Assembly (NCBI GenBank): GCA_013112715.1
Contig: JABFGB010000009.1
Coordinates: 1 to 64,000, forward strand
Direction: 5' to 3'
From: Chloroflexota bacterium
GTDB lineage: Bacteria; Chloroflexota; Anaerolineae; Aggregatilineales; J027
DNA length: 64,000 nt
The position numbers and the translations under genes are program-made. Shown here one piece after another: positions 16,416 to 24,540 of the stretch (positions within the stretch are counted from its first letter, which is position 1; the number at the start of each line of letters is the position of its first letter). The notes beneath the pieces were generated by a model. That model was given only the letters and a program-made list of their open reading frames with translations. It ran no database searches and was not told the origin of the DNA.

Positions 16416-16450
16416 TAAATTCAGCACGGTGGCTTTAGCCCCTGTTCTAA
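16416..16450. repeat. REP-like hairpin repeat, copy C
   Basis: Third copy of the element at 1326-1360, sharing taaattcagcacgg.ggctttagcccc. It again lies between convergent genes. Its right arm is slightly degenerate (cccctgttcta). Confidence 0.7.
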
Positions 16451-16483
16451 TAGCTTGGAAACTTTGAATAGTTGATGAGATAG

Positions 16484-17536
16484 CTACTTGCTCACCTGTG
16501 GTTCCGGTTGGGCAAAATACATCTTGCCCGCGCTGCTGAGGATATAGCGTGTGATACGGGCGGGAATGGTACGGTCACGATAACGTTTACCCCCCTCAAC
16601 GACCACCATCGTCCCATCAATCAAATAGCCCACCCCTTGATCTTCTTCACGGCCTTCTTGAATGATGTGCAGATTAATCACCTCACCCGGCAGATAAACG
16701 GGCCGTAGCGCCATCGCCAAATCATTGATATTGAGCACCGACACCCCCCGCACGGCTGCGACCTTGTTCAAGTTAAAGTCGTTGGTCATGATTGGGATGT
16801 TGCGTTCGGCGGCCAGCATCACCAATTTTTCGTCCACCGTTGCGCCCTCGGCTGGCATCTCATCAATCACTTCAACCGGGACTTTGCTTTCTTGACGCAG
16901 TTTGTTGAGAACATCCAAGCCATGCCGTCCCCGTTGGCGTCGCAGGGTGTCGCTAGAATCGGCAATATGTTGCAGTTCACGCACCACAAATTGAGGCACA
17001 ATGATTTTCTGCGAGACAAACCCTGTCTGGCTTAAATCGAGAATTCGTCCGTCAATGATCACGTTCGTATCCAGTAGAATTTCACCCGATTGGATGGTAC
17101 GGCCTAGCATATTACCGCGTCCGGCTAACCCCGCCATCGAGAACATATCTTGTCCACGCAGCGAAAACAGAATAATGCTCAAATAGGCTGTCACCACCGC
17201 CATGAGTGTAGGAAGATATTGCCCCGCCGGGTCTGGCAGCATCGAAAGGGGCAGCGCCAATAACGCCGCAAAAACCAACCCCACCAACAGCCCAAAAATG
17301 GATGTAACCAACGTCTCGGCGCGTGTTTGAATAATCGCGCGGCGTGCGGTGGCCGCTGGACGAGTCGTAATCCAAGGGGTAATCAATAAGCCCGTGAGCG
17401 CCCCGGCCAATAAAAAGAGGAGGCTGTTCGCTTCGGATGGCAAATTCATATCATCGGCAAAACCCTCACCCAGTCGTGCCCCGATGACGGCAAATATGGT
17501 CATGCCAATCAGCCGAAAAATAAATTCAAGAGACAT
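16484..17536 (-). CDS. Membrane-anchored PIN/TRAM domain protein (YacL-like)
   Basis: 350 residues. Four transmembrane helices (about 3-20, 37-55, 78-98, 108-125) are followed by a PIN domain with acidic residues at Asp156 (LLDTNVIIDGR), Glu187 and Asp253 (TNDFN), then a TRAM domain (about 285-345, EDQGVGYLIDGTMVVVEGG). The architecture matches B. subtilis YacL-type proteins, presumed membrane-bound ribonucleases. The frame continues to 17689, but GGGAGG sits seven bases before the ATG at 17536, which also gives the family length. Confidence 0.88.
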   Translation of the reverse strand: MSLEFIFRLIGMTIFAVIGARLGEGFADDMNLPSEANSLLFLLAGALTGLLITPWITTRPAATARRAIIQTRAETLVTSIFGLLVGLVFAALLALPLSMLPDPAGQYLPTLMAVVTAYLSIILFSLRGQDMFSMAGLAGRGNMLGRTIQSGEILLDTNVIIDGRILDLSQTGFVSQKIIVPQFVVRELQHIADSSDTLRRQRGRHGLDVLNKLRQESKVPVEVIDEMPAEGATVDEKLVMLAAERNIPIMTNDFNLNKVAAVRGVSVLNINDLAMALRPVYLPGEVINLHIIQEGREEDQGVGYLIDGTMVVVEGGKRYRDRTIPARITRYILSSAGKMYFAQPEPQVSK

Positions 17537-17836
17537 AGGGGAACCTCCCATTGATGTCGTCCACCGGATAAAAGGGTTGGGGACGACATTTGACATCAGT
17601 GGAAAATCATTGCTCGATAAATCAGGGTAAAACTCTCTGATAAAAGGAAAACGGATCACTTCAAACCCACCGTAGCTCAAATCTAGCACGAAGCGGCTGT
17701 CACGTCAATGAATGTACTAATTTCGCTTTTCAAAGGATGAATATCTCATGAAAATTGTATACGCCTTGCCATTAAAAGTGCGTTATTCTATATCTTTAGA
17801 CGGTGCAAGAATCGTAATTTTGGAGAGGCATCACTC
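17537..17836. other. Divergent intergenic region
   Basis: 300 bases between the divergent PIN/TRAM and response-regulator genes. Besides the ribosome sites and the promoter at 17766-17794 I see no repeat or RNA structure. An open frame into the left half (to 17689) is an unsupported extension of the PIN/TRAM gene. Confidence 0.6.
17766..17794 (+). promoter_or_regulatory. Promoter of the two-component operon
   Basis: TTGCCA, 17 bases, TATATC, about 40 bases before the response-regulator ATG. Confidence 0.5.
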
Positions 17837-18514
17837 ATGTCCGAACACATTTTGGTGATTGAAGATGAAACAAATATCGCCCAATTTTTGGAGCGTGGTT
17901 TAATTTATGAGGGCTTCCGCGTGGATGTTGCCTATGATGGACAAAGTGGCCTCTCGATTGCCCGCGACAACCCACCCGATTTGGTCATCCTCGATTGGAT
18001 GCTGCCGGGTTTGGATGGCTTAGAAGTCTGTCGGCGTTTGCGGGCCGCCAGCAGCGTGCCGATTTTGATGCTGACCGCCAAAGATACAGTGCCAGATCGT
18101 GTTACGGGCCTCGATGCTGGAGCGGACGATTACCTCGTTAAACCCTTTGCTTTTGATGAACTCATGGCGCGTGTCCGGGCCTTGCTTCGCCGCAGCGTGA
18201 CCATTTCCGGGCCAGAAGTTCTGCGATTCACCGATCTAACGTTAGACACCGGCACCCACCGGGCCACTCGTGGCAGTCGGCCTATTGATCTAACCGCCAA
18301 AGAATATGAACTCCTTGAATTATTCATGCGTAATCCTCGCCAAGTCCTGACCCGCGATGTCATTTTTGACCGGGTATGGGGCTACGACTTTGGGGGTGAA
18401 AGCAACATCATCGAGGTCTATGTGCGCTATCTTCGCCAAAAAACTGAAGATGAAAATGAGTCCCGCCTCATTCATACCGTGCGCGGCGTCGGTTACGTCC
18501 TCCGTGAGGATTAG
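17837..18514 (+). CDS. OmpR/PhoB-family response regulator
   Basis: 225 residues. The receiver domain (1-120) has the acidic pair at 10-11, phospho-acceptor Asp53 (VILDWMLPG), Thr80 and Lys102 (DYLVKPF). The C-terminal winged helix (about 130-225) has [23 protein letters not shown]-type recognition and [24 protein letters not shown] features. It is phosphorylated by the histidine kinase encoded 81 bases downstream and would bind direct repeats. Such repeats lie at 20107-20143 before the PDZ gene. GAGAGG precedes the ATG. Confidence 0.94.
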   Translation: MSEHILVIEDETNIAQFLERGLIYEGFRVDVAYDGQSGLSIARDNPPDLVILDWMLPGLDGLEVCRRLRAASSVPILMLTAKDTVPDRVTGLDAGADDYLVKPFAFDELMARVRALLRRSVTISGPEVLRFTDLTLDTGTHRATRGSRPIDLTAKEYELLELFMRNPRQVLTRDVIFDRVWGYDFGGESNIIEVYVRYLRQKTEDENESRLIHTVRGVGYVLRED

Positions 18515-18566
18515 CGGCAATATCAGCAGGCTCTCATCCCAAGCTAACATTCGCATGTTACTATCG

Positions 18567-18592
18567 TTGCAATCGTCGCCATTGGATTGCAA
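18567..18592 (+). promoter_or_regulatory. Hairpin overlapping the histidine kinase translation start
   Basis: TTGCAATC (18567-18574) and GATTGCAA (18585-18592) are perfect 8-bp arms around a 10-base loop, ending three bases before the ATG at 18596. No usual Shine-Dalgarno sequence is free, so the hairpin may reduce kinase translation relative to the regulator. Confidence 0.55.
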
Positions 18593-18595
18593 CTG

Positions 18596-20080
18596 ATGAC
18601 TATTCGCCAGCGCCTGACCCTGTGGTATTCCAGCCTATTGATCAGCCTTATCACGATCTTTGCAATCGTGGCGTTCGGCATTCTTGATCGCACCATGCGC
18701 TCACAGGTGGATAATAATTTGCTCAGGGTCATTGACCGCGTGGAAGATTGGACTGTCCACGAGGCCCTTCGTACCGATTCAACAACGGGTGAAGTGTCTT
18801 ATACCATGTCCCCTAATCTGGAAACCATTGCTCCGGCGGATGTCTATTTGCAAATTTGGTCAGTGGATGAGTCTAAATATCCATTTAGTCAAAGCCCAAA
18901 TCTCGCCTCGCACCATGCCCCGCTTGATCCGAATGGAATGCAGTCGCACGAAGTCCGTGCGGTGGTCAATGGAAACGATTCACGGCTGCGTGTCATCTCA
19001 AGGCCGATTGTTTTTGAGGGCAAAATCGTCGGCTATATCCAAGCCGCCTCCACGATGGAAACGGTGGATTCCGCAACCAAATGGCTGATCAAGATTTTGG
19101 CACTAGAAATCTTGGTCGCGCTTATTTTGTCACTGGTGATTGGTAATTGGCTGGCACGGCGGGCACTCCATCCCATTAGCAACGTCACGCGCACTGCCAA
19201 TCAGATTTCCACCGAAAACGACCTCAGCAAACGTATCCCCTACGACGGCCCACAGGATGAATTGGGCGAATTGATTACGACCTTTAATCATATGGTCGAA
19301 CGTTTGGAAACTCTCTTTAACACCGAGCGTCGCTTTGTAGCAGATGTTTCTCATGAACTGCGCACCCCGATCACTGCCATACAGGGCAACGTGGAACTTT
19401 TGCAGCGTTTTGGGCACGACCCAGCCTCGCTCAAGGCCATCCACAGCGAAACTCAGCGTATGTCCCGTTTGGTCGGAGATTTATTGATGTTGGCCCAAGC
19501 CGATGTCGGGCATATGCCATTGATTCAAACCCACGTCCAATTAGATTCGCTTTTATTAGAGGTATACAGCCAAGCGAAAGTCTTGAGCAAAGGCCATGTT
19601 CGGGTCATAGTCAGCGAACTGGATCAAATCCGTGTTTCCGGCGACCCTGATCGCCTCAAACAGCTTTTAATGAATCTCATCACCAACGCGTTGGCCCATA
19701 CACCAGAAAACGGTGAGATTCGGTTAACCATGCAAAAAGCCGAAAAATGGGTCGAAATCAGGGTGGCCGATACCGGAGTCGGCATTTCTGCCGAAGACCT
19801 ACCTCACATTTTTGAACGCTTCTACCGTGTGGACAAATCCCGTTCACGGGACGAGGGTGGTGTTGGGTTGGGATTATCCATCGCCAAATGGATTGCTGAG
19901 GCCCATCATGGCACACTTTCCGCTGCCAGCACTATCGGGGAAGGCACAACCTTTACCCTGCGATTGCCCTTGCCGCTTGATCCCGAAAAAATGCGCGAAC
20001 ACCATGCCGAGACCGTCCCCAATTTCCCAGTCATCCGCTTAAGTCGCCACAAATCGGATAACTCAGATCCGTCCCCCTAG
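18596..20080 (+). CDS. Sensor histidine kinase
   Basis: 494 residues. One transmembrane helix near the N-terminus (about 10-30), a sensor domain outside the membrane (about 35-160), a second helix (about 163-184), a HAMP segment, a HisKA domain with phospho-His253 (DVSHELRTP), and a HATPase domain with N box (NLITNALAHTPENG), G1 (ADTGVGIS), F (HIFERFYRVD) and G2 (GVGLGLSI). It is the partner of the upstream response regulator. A TTG nine bases upstream is possible, but ATG at 18596 gives the family start MTIRQRLTLWY. The likely target is the downstream PDZ gene. Confidence 0.94.
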   Translation: MTIRQRLTLWYSSLLISLITIFAIVAFGILDRTMRSQVDNNLLRVIDRVEDWTVHEALRTDSTTGEVSYTMSPNLETIAPADVYLQIWSVDESKYPFSQSPNLASHHAPLDPNGMQSHEVRAVVNGNDSRLRVISRPIVFEGKIVGYIQAASTMETVDSATKWLIKILALEILVALILSLVIGNWLARRALHPISNVTRTANQISTENDLSKRIPYDGPQDELGELITTFNHMVERLETLFNTERRFVADVSHELRTPITAIQGNVELLQRFGHDPASLKAIHSETQRMSRLVGDLLMLAQADVGHMPLIQTHVQLDSLLLEVYSQAKVLSKGHVRVIVSELDQIRVSGDPDRLKQLLMNLITNALAHTPENGEIRLTMQKAEKWVEIRVADTGVGISAEDLPHIFERFYRVDKSRSRDEGGVGLGLSIAKWIAEAHHGTLSAASTIGEGTTFTLRLPLPLDPEKMREHHAETVPNFPVIRLSRHKSDNSDPSP

Positions 20081-20106
20081 CTCTATAGGTGGACTGTAAC
20101 CGCCAA

Positions 20107-20158
20107 TTTACAGACTTTACACCGTTTTTACAAATTATTTACACCACCGCGCTATGAT
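20107..20158 (+). promoter_or_regulatory. Phased TTTACA direct repeats and -10 box, predicted response-regulator target
   Basis: TTTACA occurs at 20107, 20116, 20127 and 20138. The last three are exactly 11 bases apart, one helical turn. A -10 box TATGAT (20153-20158) starts nine bases after the last repeat, and no good -35 exists at 16-18 bases. That is the layout of PhoB/OmpR-type activated promoters, and the genes just upstream encode such a regulator. Confidence 0.7.
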
Positions 20159-20239
20159 AACAATATCCCTTCTCCCCCAAGTTATGTACAGAGAAGGCAC
20201 ATCGAACCTTAGATGGATGTAAATGAGGAGATCAGGCTT

Positions 20240-21352
20240 ATGAAGAAACTAACCCGACATCACCTATGGCTTAATCTTGCGGCGGCTATCACGGTTGCCG
20301 CGATTGGCGTGGGGGCGATGAGTGTATATGCCAACGATCAAAATGTCACTTCTGGGGTCAATGCCCAAGAAGATAACACCCGCGCCTATCTGGGTGTCCA
20401 GATTGCGGATGGCGAGGATGGTGTCGAAGTGATGGCCGTTGCCCCCAATTCACCTGCCGAGGAAGCGGGCATTGAAGTTAGTGACATCATTCAACAGGTA
20501 GATGAAACCGTCATTGATACACCCAATCAACTCAGTGAGTACATTTCGACCAAGGCGCCCGGCGATGTCGTTTCCGTAACCCTTCTGCGGGGTGAAGCAA
20601 CCCTCACTGTCGAGGCCACGCTTGCTGAAGCCCCCTCTGGCGTTTCCGTGCCGGGTGGAAATCGCCCCGGTGGTCGTGCTGGATCAGATGGTCGTCCCTT
20701 TGTATTTGCCAGCCCAATGGGCTATCAACTTGGTGTCTCGTTTAAGGTAATCACCCCCGAAATCGCCGCCAGCGAAGGCCTCTCCGTCGAAGATGGGGCG
20801 CTCATTACAGAAGTTGTGGAAGACAGCCCTGCCGCTGATGCTGGTTTACAAGTGGGCGACATTATTACCGCCGTAGATGGTGACAAAGTGGATGTGGAGC
20901 ACACCCTATCAGATCGGCTCTATGCCTATGAAGCCGAAGATCAGGTAACGCTTACCGTCGTGCGTGGCAGCGAAACCCTCGAAGTCAGTGCCGTCCTTGC
21001 CGCAGGACACCCCGGCAGAATCTTTGAAGGTATGAACTTCGGCCCGAATGGGATGCCGTTTGGGAATGGCAATTTCCCGTTCGGCGACGGTCAGAACTTC
21101 CCCTTTGGTAATGACATTAAAATTCCCTTTGGTCGTGACAGCTTCAGCGGGGATATGGAAATCATTACCTGCTCCAATGAAGATGGCACCATCCAATTTC
21201 AAATGACGGTCCCGAAGGGTCTGTCCGATAGCATCAATCTGCCAGATTCGATTGACGGCGCAAACATTACCTGCGAACGCACCCCTGCTGACGATTCCGA
21301 CTCTAGTTCTGGGGACGCCACCACCCCATCCACCGACACGCAGCCGTCATAA
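20240..21352 (+). CDS. Exported protein with two PDZ domains and no protease domain
   Basis: About 370 residues. Signal peptide or anchor (about 10-30, ending SVYAND), PDZ 1 (about 42-125: AYLGVQIADGEDGVEVM, SPAEEAGIEVSDIIQQVD), PDZ 2 (about 155-245: DSPAADAGLQVGDIITAVDGDKV), then a Gly/Phe/Pro-rich stretch repeating FPFG or similar units and a Ser/Thr-rich tail. The trypsin-like domain of HtrA proteins is absent, so it is a binding or sensing protein rather than a protease. The true start is the ATG at 20240 after GAGGAG. It follows the two-component genes by 159 bases and is probably their target. Confidence 0.85.
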   Translation: MKKLTRHHLWLNLAAAITVAAIGVGAMSVYANDQNVTSGVNAQEDNTRAYLGVQIADGEDGVEVMAVAPNSPAEEAGIEVSDIIQQVDETVIDTPNQLSEYISTKAPGDVVSVTLLRGEATLTVEATLAEAPSGVSVPGGNRPGGRAGSDGRPFVFASPMGYQLGVSFKVITPEIAASEGLSVEDGALITEVVEDSPAADAGLQVGDIITAVDGDKVDVEHTLSDRLYAYEAEDQVTLTVVRGSETLEVSAVLAAGHPGRIFEGMNFGPNGMPFGNGNFPFGDGQNFPFGNDIKIPFGRDSFSGDMEIITCSNEDGTIQFQMTVPKGLSDSINLPDSIDGANITCERTPADDSDSSSGDATTPSTDTQPS

Positions 21353-21377
21353 GGTGTGAACGAGCCTGTAGGGTATA

Positions 21378-21428
21378 AAAAAGGAAGCCAAGATATAAGG
21401 GAGGGGCTTCCTTTTTGTCTTTGGGTCA
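21378..21428 (+). terminator. Intrinsic terminator after the PDZ gene
   Basis: AAAGGAAGCC pairs with GGCTTCCTTT, followed by TTTGTCTTT. Confidence 0.8.
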
Positions 21429-21480
21429 GTCGCGGTTTAGCATTTTTGAATTAGAACTTCATCAAAAATCCCCAAATATC

Positions 21481-21508
21481 TTGTCTCCTTGTGCGCCCCT
21501 GTTATAAT
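21481..21508 (+). promoter_or_regulatory. Promoter of the riboflavin transport operon
   Basis: TTGTCT, 16 bases, TATAAT (21503-21508), about 15 bases before the FMN riboswitch. Confidence 0.7.
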
Positions 21509-21523
21509 GAAAATAACAAATGT

Positions 21524-21674
21524 ACCTTCGGGGCAGGGTGAAATTCCCGATCGGCGGTAGGAGGAAGATTTCGTTGTAAGCCTCAAGCCCGCTACCCGCG
21601 CAGCATCTCATGGTTGCTCCGGTGGATTCGGTCAAATGCCGAAGCCGACAGTTAAAGTCTGGATGGAAGAAGGT
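21524..21674 (+). ncRNA. FMN riboswitch (RFN element)
   Basis: All conserved RFN blocks can be read in order: accttcggggcagggtgaaa, ttcccgatcggcggta, agcccgc, then ggattcggtcaaatgccgaa, gccgacagttaaagtctgg and atggaagaaggt. The ends accttc and gaaggt form P1. Binding of FMN would favour the terminator at 21694-21719 and shut off the transport genes. Confidence 0.97.
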
Positions 21675-21693
21675 GTCCATAGCGCGATTTTTG

Positions 21694-21719
21694 CTCAACA
21701 AGCGGTTGTTGGGGTTTTT
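21694..21719 (+). terminator. Riboswitch-controlled terminator
   Basis: CTCAACAA (21694-21701) pairs with TTGTTGGG (21706-21713, one G-T pair) across a GCGG loop, followed by GTTTTT. It lies 20 bases after the aptamer, so control is transcriptional. Confidence 0.8.
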
Positions 21720-21809
21720 AAGCTACCCCAAGTAACCTGCCTGTGTTGTGCTATTGGCTTGCCCCCGGTACATCCTAATGTGCATTCGACCCAGAAGGGC
21801 AGGCTTTTG

Positions 21810-22655
21810 ATGTCATCTATCACCTCAACCCAAGTCGTTTCCTTGTCTTCCCAAGCGCCTCGACCACTCCCTTTTTGGCGACGCTGGTTGCGAAAAATTG
21901 AATGGCGACTCTTACTTCTGCCCGTGATTGGCCTGCTCTTATGGCAGGGCTGGGTGCTGCTGGCCGAATCCGGCTATTATGCCGATTTTATTGTCCCCCA
22001 TCCTGATACGGTGTGGGCACGTTTGCAGGAGCGCTGGGCCGATGGTTCGCTGGTGACGCATATCGCTACAACCCTGCGTGAAGCCCTCTCTGGCCTATTC
22101 ATCGCCAGCCTGATTGCCACTGCCCTCGGCTACATCATTGCCCGTGTCAAAATTTTCGACTATCTCTTGACCCCCTACCTGATTTTTTTGCAGGCCATCC
22201 CCATCATTGCCATATCGCCGCTAATTATCATATGGTTCGGGTCGGGATTAGCCAGTAAAGTAGTGATCGCCGCCATGATTACATGGTTTCCCATGATGAT
22301 TGCCACCATTGTCGGTATCCGCAATGTCTCAACCAATCTACGCGAGATGATGCGGGCCAATGCCGCCACCCATTGGCAAATCTTCCGACATCTGGAAATT
22401 CCTTCCGCCATGCCCGAACTACTCGGCGGGCTAAAAATCGCGGTTACGCTGTCGGTGGTGGGTGCAGCGGTGGGGGAATTTGTTTCAGCGCGGGAAGGGC
22501 TTGGCTACCTCGTCATGTATGGGCGCGGCATCTCCGATACCCCCACCGTAGTGCTGGCGGTATTGATGCTTACGGTTGTTTCGCTGGTGCTGTACAGCCT
22601 CGTAGCGATGTTGGAAACCTCGCTGCTGAGTTGGCGCAAAGCTGGCAAACCCTAA
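21810..22655 (+). CDS. ribX: Riboflavin ABC transporter permease, RibX type
   Basis: 281 residues, a BPD-type permease of the TauC/SsuC/ThiX-like family with about six transmembrane helices and the EAA loop near 180-200 (EMMRANAATHWQIFRHLEIP). Function follows from the FMN riboswitch directly upstream and the RibY-like binding protein and ATPase genes downstream, the arrangement described for RibXY in Chloroflexi. The open frame reaches back to 21636, but that part is riboswitch. ATG at 21810 lies after the aptamer and terminator. Confidence 0.87.
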   Translation: MSSITSTQVVSLSSQAPRPLPFWRRWLRKIEWRLLLLPVIGLLLWQGWVLLAESGYYADFIVPHPDTVWARLQERWADGSLVTHIATTLREALSGLFIASLIATALGYIIARVKIFDYLLTPYLIFLQAIPIIAISPLIIIWFGSGLASKVVIAAMITWFPMMIATIVGIRNVSTNLREMMRANAATHWQIFRHLEIPSAMPELLGGLKIAVTLSVVGAAVGEFVSAREGLGYLVMYGRGISDTPTVVLAVLMLTVVSLVLYSLVAMLETSLLSWRKAGKP

Positions 22656-22692
22656 TTTATTTCCTGTCTCTCACTGCAAGGAGTCTTTTCGT

Positions 22693-23757
22693 ATGAGTGC
22701 TTTTAAACCACCCGTGACCGTCCAGAAGAAGGGGAGTGCTTCGCGGCGGTTAGTCCCTCTCTTGGTGCTGTTGTTGATTGCCGTTCTCGCTGCCGCCGCC
22801 TTTTTCTTGACCCGTGATGAAGATGAGGACAAGGACAGCGCAAATCCGAACGGTGAAAACACCACCAATGTCACCCTATTTTTGAGTTATATCCCCAGCG
22901 TCCAATTTGCCCCGCTGTATGTCGCCGCCGATAAGGGCTATTTTGCGGAAGAGGGCATCAATATCGAGTTTGAAAATAGCTTTAATGAAAGCGACGGTGT
23001 TGATCGTCTGGCAATCAACGATCTGCAATTTGGCATCATCAGCGGGGAACAGGTCATCCTAGCCCGTGCCCAAAACAAGCCGCTGGTCTATGTCATGGAG
23101 TGGTATCACAGCTTTCCGGTGGGGGTGGTCGTGCCTGCTGATTCCGATATTGCCGCCCCCGCTGATCTAGCAGGCAAAAAGGTTGGCGTCCCCGGCCCGT
23201 TTGGAGCGAGTTACATCGGCCTACGCGCTTTCTTGACTGCGGCGGGCCTCACTGAAAGCGACATTACCCTTGAGCCGATTGGTTTTACTGCCCCCGACCA
23301 GATGTGCCAACGTACCGTCGAAGCCGCCGTTGTCTATGTCGCCAATGAGCCACTGACCATTTCGCAATGTTATGAGGTGCGCGTCTTTAATATTTCGGAC
23401 TACGCCAATCTGGTCGCCAACGGCCTTGTAACCAATGAAGAAACCCTACAAAACAACCCCGACTTGGTACGCAGCATGATTCGGGCCATCCAGCGCGGCA
23501 TCGCCGATACCATTGCCGATCCACAGGCCGCCTTCGACATCAGCCTCAAATATGTGACCGACCTGCCCGAAGATCAACATGACACGCAGCGCCAAGTCCT
23601 GCTTAATTCAGTGGAACTGTGGAAATCCGATACTATCGGCCTGACCAATCCCGACGCATGGGTACAGACCCAAACCGTTTTGATGGATACGGGCCTGTTG
23701 GAAAATCCTCTGCCAGATTTGACCCAAGCCTATCGTACTGACCTTTTGCCGGAGTAA
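22693..23757 (+). CDS. ribY: Riboflavin ABC transporter substrate-binding protein, RibY type (NMT1/THI5-like)
   Basis: 354 residues. A transmembrane anchor (about 20-40) and an acidic linker precede an NMT1/THI5-like binding fold: VTLFLSYIPSVQFAPLYVAADKG near 58, EEGINIEF, then LVYVMEWYHSFPVGVVVPAD and KKVGVPGPFGASYIGLRAFL. THI5-like proteins bind thiamine precursors, but with an FMN riboswitch upstream riboflavin is the likely ligand. There is no lipobox; the protein seems held by its N-terminal helix. AAGGAG precedes the ATG. Confidence 0.87.
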   Translation: MSAFKPPVTVQKKGSASRRLVPLLVLLLIAVLAAAAFFLTRDEDEDKDSANPNGENTTNVTLFLSYIPSVQFAPLYVAADKGYFAEEGINIEFENSFNESDGVDRLAINDLQFGIISGEQVILARAQNKPLVYVMEWYHSFPVGVVVPADSDIAAPADLAGKKVGVPGPFGASYIGLRAFLTAAGLTESDITLEPIGFTAPDQMCQRTVEAAVVYVANEPLTISQCYEVRVFNISDYANLVANGLVTNEETLQNNPDLVRSMIRAIQRGIADTIADPQAAFDISLKYVTDLPEDQHDTQRQVLLNSVELWKSDTIGLTNPDAWVQTQTVLMDTGLLENPLPDLTQAYRTDLLPE

Positions 23758-23761
23758 CCCC

Positions 23762-24529
23762 TTGATTCAAACGCAGACCGCCATTTTGCACGCCGACCAT
23801 ATCTATCACACCTTTACGGTTGCCAACGGGCAACCCATCGCCGCGCTGGAAGATGTCTCGCTGGCCCTTGCGCCGGGGACATTCACCGCCCTCATCGGGC
23901 CAAGCGGCTGTGGCAAAAGTACCCTGCTGCGGATTTTGGCAGGCTTGGTCGAGCCAATCAGTGGACAGGTGCAATTTGGCGGTCTGGCGCTGGATCGTCC
24001 CCAACGCCAGATTAGCCTGATTTTCCAAAAAGATAATCTGATGCCTTGGCGTACCGTCTATGAAAATATCGAACTGCCGCTCCAACTGGCCGGGATTCCC
24101 AAACCTGAGCGTGAACAACGTGTGGCCCATCTACTCTATATAACGGGCCTGCTCGGTTTTGAGAATCACTATCCAGCCGAGTTATCGGGTGGCATGGCCC
24201 AACGGGTCGCTATTGCACGCGGCCTCATTAACGAACCGGATGTATTATTGATGGACGAACCCTTTGGCGCGTTGGATGCCCTGACCCGTGAGCAAATGGG
24301 CCAAGAACTATTACGGATTTGGGCCACCACCCAAGCCACCGTCCTAATGGTGACGCATAGTATCAGCGAGGCCGTTTTCTTGGCGGATCGGGTACTGGTC
24401 ATGAGTCCGCGCCCCGGTCATATCATTCGGGAGGTATCTATCCCGTTTACCCGCCCGCGTGGTATAGAATTATTGACGGACACCACCTTTACTCAACTCG
24501 CCGCGCAAATTCGCGCCGCCATCCACTGA
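23762..24529 (+). CDS. ABC transporter ATPase of the riboflavin uptake operon
   Basis: 255 residues. Walker A GPSGCGKST (about 42-50), Q-loop LIFQKDNLMPW, signature LSGGMAQRVAIARGL, Walker B VLLMDEPFGALD and the H-loop MVTHSISEAVFL. It belongs to the TauB/SsuB-like subfamily that pairs with permeases such as RibX. The start is TTG at 23762, four bases after ribY stops, with GGAG upstream. It energises riboflavin uptake (inference from context). Confidence 0.87.
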   Translation: MIQTQTAILHADHIYHTFTVANGQPIAALEDVSLALAPGTFTALIGPSGCGKSTLLRILAGLVEPISGQVQFGGLALDRPQRQISLIFQKDNLMPWRTVYENIELPLQLAGIPKPEREQRVAHLLYITGLLGFENHYPAELSGGMAQRVAIARGLINEPDVLLMDEPFGALDALTREQMGQELLRIWATTQATVLMVTHSISEAVFLADRVLVMSPRPGHIIREVSIPFTRPRGIELLTDTTFTQLAAQIRAAIH

Positions 24530-24540
24530 GAGGATGCTGA

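Noticed and set aside
21636-21809. N-terminal extension of ribX
   Set aside because: These codons are part of the FMN riboswitch and its terminator; the family N-terminus fits the ATG at 21810.
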